A stretch of DNA of 9,722 nt, taken from assembly GCA_029859085.1 (NCBI GenBank), contig JAOUDU010000060.1, positions 1-9,722 of the forward strand, read 5' to 3'. Positions 7,101 to 9,722 of this stretch are shown one piece after another. Below the pieces are notes generated by a model that saw nothing but the letters and a program-made list of their open reading frames with translations, was not told the DNA's origin and did not search any database. The first letter of the stretch is position 1. Each line of letters starts with the position of its first letter. Position numbers and translations under genes: made by a program. This DNA is from Gammaproteobacteria bacterium. GTDB lineage: Bacteria > Pseudomonadota > Gammaproteobacteria > Pseudomonadales > Halieaceae.

Positions 7101-8315
7101 TTACTTCAACTCACTGGAGCTCTTGCCAAGCACCTGGCGCGCGACGATCAGTTGCTGAATTTGCTGGGTGCCTTCGTAGATATCGATGATCTTCGAGTCG
7201 CGGGCGAATTTTTCCAGCAGGTGGGCCTTGCTATAGCCCAGTTGCCCGCAGATTTCCACACATTTGAGCGCCACCTGGTTGCCCATGCGGCCGGCCTTGG
7301 CCTTGGACATGGAGGCATTCATCGAGTTGGGTTGCTTGTTATCCGCCATCCAGGCGGCCTTGAGCACCAGCAGGCGCGCGGTCTCGTACTCCGCCTCGAG
7401 ATCATACAGGTCGCTCTCAACCGCGCTCATCTGGTGGTAGCCCTTCTCGAAGTCGAGCTCGATGCCTTTCTCCCTGAGCAGTTCCAGGGTCAGGTCGAGC
7501 GCGGCGCGGGCGACGCCAAGGCCCTGGGCCGCCACCATCGGCCGGGTGTTGTCAAAGGTCTGCATCACGCCGCCGAACGCCTTCTTGCGGGCCTCGGCGG
7601 TTTTCGCAATTTCAGGGTTACCCAGCAGGTTAGCCTTCGGCACCCGGCAATTTTCAAACACGATCTGCGCGGTATCCGAGGAGCGTATGCCCAGTTTGTG
7701 CTCGACCCGGGTCACCGTCATGCCCGGCGTGCCCTTGGGCACCAGGAAGGACTTGATCGCGGCCTTGCCCAGCTTGAGATCCAGAGAGGCCCACACCACC
7801 ACCTGTTTGCTGCGGTAGCCGTCGGTGACAAAGATCTTCTCACCGTTGATGACCCATTCGTCCCCATCGAGGACCGCGGTCGTCTTGATGGCGGCGGAAT
7901 CCGAACCGGCACCGGGTTCGGTGATGGCCATGGAGGCAAACAACTCGCCCCACTCCTCCTTCTGTTCCTCGGTTGCAACGGCGCTGACTGCCGCGTTACC
8001 GAGGCCGACGTTCGGCAGCGCCAGGAACAGGCCGACGTCGCCCCAGCACAATTCCGCGGAGGAGACGACCATGCTCATATTGTTGGCATTGCGGTTTTCG
8101 CCCCGGGTATCGGCCTTCGCTTTCGCCCCGTCGCCGCTCTCCATGCGGCTGCGCCCACCACCCAGTAATTTGGCGAGGTCGTATAGCTCCTGCGGCATTT
8201 CCTTTTGTTCCAGCAGGTCGTACTTGCGGGACAGGGGACGGAAACCGCCCTCGGCGAACTGCCGCAGCAGCGCCCTCGTGTCTTCAATCTTTTTCGGTAA
8301 TTCCAGGTTAATCAT
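7101..8315 (-). CDS. Acyl-CoA dehydrogenase, catalytic subunit of a probable heteromeric pair
   Basis: A 404-residue acyl-CoA dehydrogenase. Ring-side and catalytic motifs are intact: ITEPGAGSD (131-139), IFVTDG (161-166) and IYEGTQQIQ (379-387), with Glu381 as the expected catalytic base. The motifs that normally reach across to bind the ADP half of a neighbour's FAD are eroded. The RxxFG helix is replaced by a stretch around 281-295 (REKGIELDFEKGYHQ), and QxxGGxGY has become EICGQLGY (354-361). A polar Gly/Arg/Lys/Asn-rich loop at about 52-79 is inserted before the central domain. I chose ATG 8315, preceded by AAGGGGG (8320-8326). The longer frame to 8468 overlaps the upstream dehydrogenase and its translation is Cys/Trp-rich, so it is not coding. 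It lies 43 bp downstream of the gene that appears to supply the missing motifs, pointing to an obligate complex. Confidence 0.93.
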   Translation of the reverse strand: MINLELPKKIEDTRALLRQFAEGGFRPLSRKYDLLEQKEMPQELYDLAKLLGGGRSRMESGDGAKAKADTRGENRNANNMSMVVSSAELCWGDVGLFLALPNVGLGNAAVSAVATEEQKEEWGELFASMAITEPGAGSDSAAIKTTAVLDGDEWVINGEKIFVTDGYRSKQVVVWASLDLKLGKAAIKSFLVPKGTPGMTVTRVEHKLGIRSSDTAQIVFENCRVPKANLLGNPEIAKTAEARKKAFGGVMQTFDNTRPMVAAQGLGVARAALDLTLELLREKGIELDFEKGYHQMSAVESDLYDLEAEYETARLLVLKAAWMADNKQPNSMNASMSKAKAGRMGNQVALKCVEICGQLGYSKAHLLEKFARDSKIIDIYEGTQQIQQLIVARQVLGKSSSELK

Positions 8316-8358
8316 ACTGCCCCCTTTCTCAATATCGACTGCAACCGGCTGCGTGGCA

Positions 8359-9468
8359 TCAGGCCAGCAACATACCATCCAGCGTCGCCAGGGCTCGCAG
8401 GTTGCGGTACCACATCTCCACGGGATGCTCACGGGTAAAACCATGGCCACCCAGCAACTGCACTCCATCGGTGCCGATCTTCATGCCGTACTTGATTGCA
8501 TTGCGGTGGGCCAGGAAGGCTATGCGGGTGCAGTCCAGGCCCTGCTCCGCCTGGGCCGCGGCCCGGTACGCCATAAGGCGCAGGCCCTCCAGTTCGGTTG
8601 CCATGTCGGCCACCATAAACGCCACTGCCTGGCGATTGGAAACGGGTTCGCCAAAGGCGACGCGCTCATTTACGTAGGGTACCACGTAGTCCAGCACGGC
8701 CTGGCAGGTGCCCACGGCCAGCGCTGCAGTGGCAATCTTGCAAAGGCTCACAAAGCGCTTGATATCGAAATCATCCCGCAGCCGGGCGGAGGCAGGCAGG
8801 GCGACCTTGTCGAGCGTCATGGAAAAAAGCGGCAGGGGGCGCAGCCCCATGTAGTCCTCTTTTTCAAAATGGACTCCGGCGGTGTCTCCCGCGACAAGGA
8901 ACCCCTGGGTACCGGCCCCGGCGGTATCGGCGAAAACCAGCACCAGCCTGGCGTCAGGCCCGAATGCCACCATGCTCTTGGCACCGCTGATCACGTAGCT
9001 GCCGTCATCCTGGACTACAGCTTTGGTGTTGAGGCTGCGCGCGTCAAAACCGATACCGGGCTCCATCAGGGCCATTGCGGCAGGAGTGAAATCGGCCGTC
9101 GCCAGGGCCTGGCTGACCATTTCCCTGTGTGCGTCGGTGCCGTAATCCATGACGCAGTTGATCACCGACAGGGGCGCAAGGGCGGCGATAGCCATCGCCA
9201 TATCGCCCCGGCCGAGGTCCTCGATATTCAACACATTGGACACCGGGCTGCGCCCTGCCCCGACGCCGCCCAGTGCCTCCGGGATCGGCATAAAGTTGAG
9301 GCCCAGGTCCACCGTCTTGCGCAGGAAGCCCTCGGGCAGTGCCGCAGCCTCGTCGGCGGCCCGTGCTGCCGCCGCCATTTCCTCCCGGGCGAAACGCCGG
9401 ATGACCTCCCGGGTCATCTGCTGTTCCTCGGTAGGAGTCAGGTCAAACAGTAAATCCGTATCACTCAT
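8359..9468 (-). CDS. Acyl-CoA dehydrogenase, FAD-ADP-binding partner subunit lacking the catalytic Glu
   Basis: A 369-residue acyl-CoA dehydrogenase homologue, slightly short for the family. It keeps the helix that binds the FAD pyrophosphate, RVAFGEPVSNRQ (269-280), and the adenine-side QLLGGHGF (337-344). It has lost the ring-side motifs: TEPGxGSD has become MEPGIGFD (135-142), and the WIT segment reads MVAFG (166-170). It ends at LDGMLLA, so Asp364 replaces the usual Glu and the C-terminal IQRxIVA tail is absent. The alternative catalytic Glu of isovaleryl-type enzymes also looks absent, with Lys in that region (DIKRF, 235-239). Neighbouring frames do not continue the tail, so this is not a simple frameshift. 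Start: ATG 9468, or GTG 9477 for three more residues; neither has a clear Shine-Dalgarno. First gene of the leftward operon. Confidence 0.92.
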   Translation of the reverse strand: MSDTDLLFDLTPTEEQQMTREVIRRFAREEMAAAARAADEAAALPEGFLRKTVDLGLNFMPIPEALGGVGAGRSPVSNVLNIEDLGRGDMAMAIAALAPLSVINCVMDYGTDAHREMVSQALATADFTPAAMALMEPGIGFDARSLNTKAVVQDDGSYVISGAKSMVAFGPDARLVLVFADTAGAGTQGFLVAGDTAGVHFEKEDYMGLRPLPLFSMTLDKVALPASARLRDDFDIKRFVSLCKIATAALAVGTCQAVLDYVVPYVNERVAFGEPVSNRQAVAFMVADMATELEGLRLMAYRAAAQAEQGLDCTRIAFLAHRNAIKYGMKIGTDGVQLLGGHGFTREHPVEMWYRNLRALATLDGMLLA

Positions 9469-9485
9469 GCCATTCACTCATGCCA
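9461..9485. repeat. 13-bp-period tandem duplication over a translation start
   Basis: TCACTCATGCCA occurs at 9461-9472 and again at 9474-9485, separated by one base. On the coding (-) strand this duplicates TGGCATGAGTGA, including the start codon of the dehydrogenase. The copy at 9481 opens a six-codon frame (MSEWHE) that stops at 9463-9461, overlapping the true start at 9468. The 13-bp period puts the two ATGs out of frame with each other. Confidence 0.8.
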
Positions 9486-9503
9486 ATCAGTCATCACAAG
9501 CCC

Positions 9504-9520
9504 GTGCTGCGGCGCAGCGC
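9504..9520. promoter_or_regulatory. Short inverted repeat in the operon leader
   Basis: GCTGC (9506-9510) and GCAGC (9514-9518) form a perfect 5-bp stem around a 3-base loop. Two more positions on each side nearly pair, one of them as a G-U or mismatch depending on strand. It lies some 40 bases upstream of the start codon, in the presumed 5' leader. It has no T-run, so it is not a standard terminator. Function unknown. Confidence 0.3.
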
Positions 9521-9542
9521 CCGGGTGCCCTGGCGGGATTCT

Positions 9543-9572
9543 GCGGGCAACATTGTCTTACCGACAACCCGC
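9543..9572. promoter_or_regulatory. Two-part inverted repeat (bulged hairpin or operator)
   Basis: GCGGG (9543-9547) pairs with CCCGC (9568-9572), and inside it TTGTC (9553-9557) pairs with GACAA (9563-9567) around TTACC. A 5-base bulge, CAACA, sits on one side only. The inner 15-bp element resembles a dimeric repressor operator; in RNA the whole unit could fold as a bulged hairpin about 75 bases upstream of the first gene of the leftward operon. The symmetry is plain; its role is inferred. Confidence 0.4.
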
Positions 9573-9602
9573 GACTTCAAGCCGACACCGGGCTGGGGAG
9601 TC

Positions 9603-9630
9603 TGCCATATTGGCATGATAGATGCCATAT
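9603..9630. promoter_or_regulatory. TGCCA/TGGCA half-site cluster, likely operator/promoter of the leftward operon
   Basis: An AT-richer patch in GC-rich DNA holds TGCCATAT twice (9603-9610 and 9623-9630), exactly 20 bp apart, about two helical turns. Between them lies TGGCA (9611-9615). This gives two inverted repeats: TGCCA-TAT-TGGCA (9603-9615) and TGGCAT-GATAG-ATGCCA (9611-9627). A -10-like TATCAT reads leftward at 9620-9615 without a convincing -35, which would suit an activator-dependent promoter. A divergent gene beyond the right edge could share it. No regulator gene is in the window. Confidence 0.45.
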
Positions 9631-9722
9631 AAACCACACTACGGATAGCGCACGGCCCCGGATCCATTCCACCGCGGTCACCGGATCGAGTGCGCCGCGC
9701 GCCAAATTCGTCCCGGAGCGGC
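9631..9722. other. Intergenic edge region, no supported gene
   Basis: I see no ATG-initiated gene on the + strand here. A - strand frame is open from the edge to a TGA near 9492 (about 75 codons), but it crosses the operator-like repeats and its translation has no recognisable domain. The hexamer CCGGAT occurs twice (in 9656-9700), with GGATCC overlapping the first. Nothing further can be supported. Confidence 0.4.

Noticed and set aside
5719..7158. Long + strand open frame (479 codons) opposite the lipoprotein and flavoprotein genes
   Set aside because: It is antisense to two genes with clear motifs and ribosome-binding sites; its translation shows no domain, and such frames are common opposite GC-rich coding sequence.
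8359..8400. Frameshift as the cause of the short C-terminus of the 8359-9468 dehydrogenase
   Set aside because: No other frame downstream encodes the expected IQRxIVA-type tail, and the ring-side motifs are lost as well, so divergence as a partner subunit explains it better.
8316..8468. Upstream extension of the dehydrogenase at 7101-8315 to 8468
   Set aside because: It overlaps the end of the preceding gene, its translation is Cys/Trp-rich and unlike the family, and a good Shine-Dalgarno supports ATG 8315.
7825..9453. Long + strand open frame (542 codons) opposite both dehydrogenases of the - strand
   Set aside because: It is the antisense of conserved dehydrogenase codons, has no credible start signal, and its His/Gln/Gly-rich translation is typical of shadow frames.
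9492..9721. Roughly 75-codon - strand open frame running in from the right edge
   Set aside because: No recognisable protein features, and it passes through AT-rich repeats and inverted repeats that look regulatory; a partial gene end cannot be fully excluded.

Overview
The window looks like a GC-rich proteobacterial chromosome fragment. It has a TonB-dependent outer-membrane receptor, a lipoprotein with a Lol-type signal, and Shine-Dalgarno-led genes with 20-120 bp gaps. Gene content resembles marine hydrocarbon-, lipid- or steroid-degrading Gammaproteobacteria (Halieaceae/Spongiibacteraceae-like), but that placement is inference from gene style, with no marker gene present. I see no tRNA, rRNA, CRISPR, IS element or phage gene.

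Layout. On the + strand: the 3' part of a TonB-dependent receptor (2-1822, cut by the window edge), an acyl-CoA synthetase (1940-3643) and an ACAD10/11-like acyl-CoA dehydrogenase (3699-4892). On the - strand, convergent with these and reading from the right: a truncated-looking acyl-CoA dehydrogenase (9468-8359), a second acyl-CoA dehydrogenase (8315-7101), a paraoxonase-like lipoprotein (7044-5953) and an NADH:quinone reductase/nitronate monooxygenase-type flavoprotein (5930-4959). The - strand genes are 22-56 bp apart and probably form one operon. Its roughly 250 bp leader (9469-9722) is non-coding as far as I can tell and carries several repeats and inverted repeats that look regulatory.

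Two results stand out. First, the adjacent dehydrogenases at 7101-8315 and 8359-9468 have reciprocal losses. One keeps the flavin-ring/substrate motifs and the catalytic Glu but has lost the motifs that bind the ADP half of FAD across the subunit interface. The other keeps those ADP-side motifs but has lost the ring-side motifs, the Glu and the C-terminal tail. This is the signature of an obligate alpha2beta2 enzyme like the ChsE pairs of mycobacterial cholesterol breakdown. Second, the lipoprotein keeps all six calcium ligands and both active-site histidines of animal paraoxonases at matching spacing, so it is probably a membrane-anchored lactonase/arylesterase.

A working model (inference): a bulky hydrophobic ester or lactone enters through the receptor, is opened by the lipoprotein in the periplasm, is activated to a CoA thioester by the synthetase, and is dehydrogenated by the ACAD10/11-like enzyme and the split enzyme. 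The flavoprotein handles redox or quinone by-products. Steroids, terpenoids or polyketide-like lactones are candidate substrates; the sequence does not decide between them.
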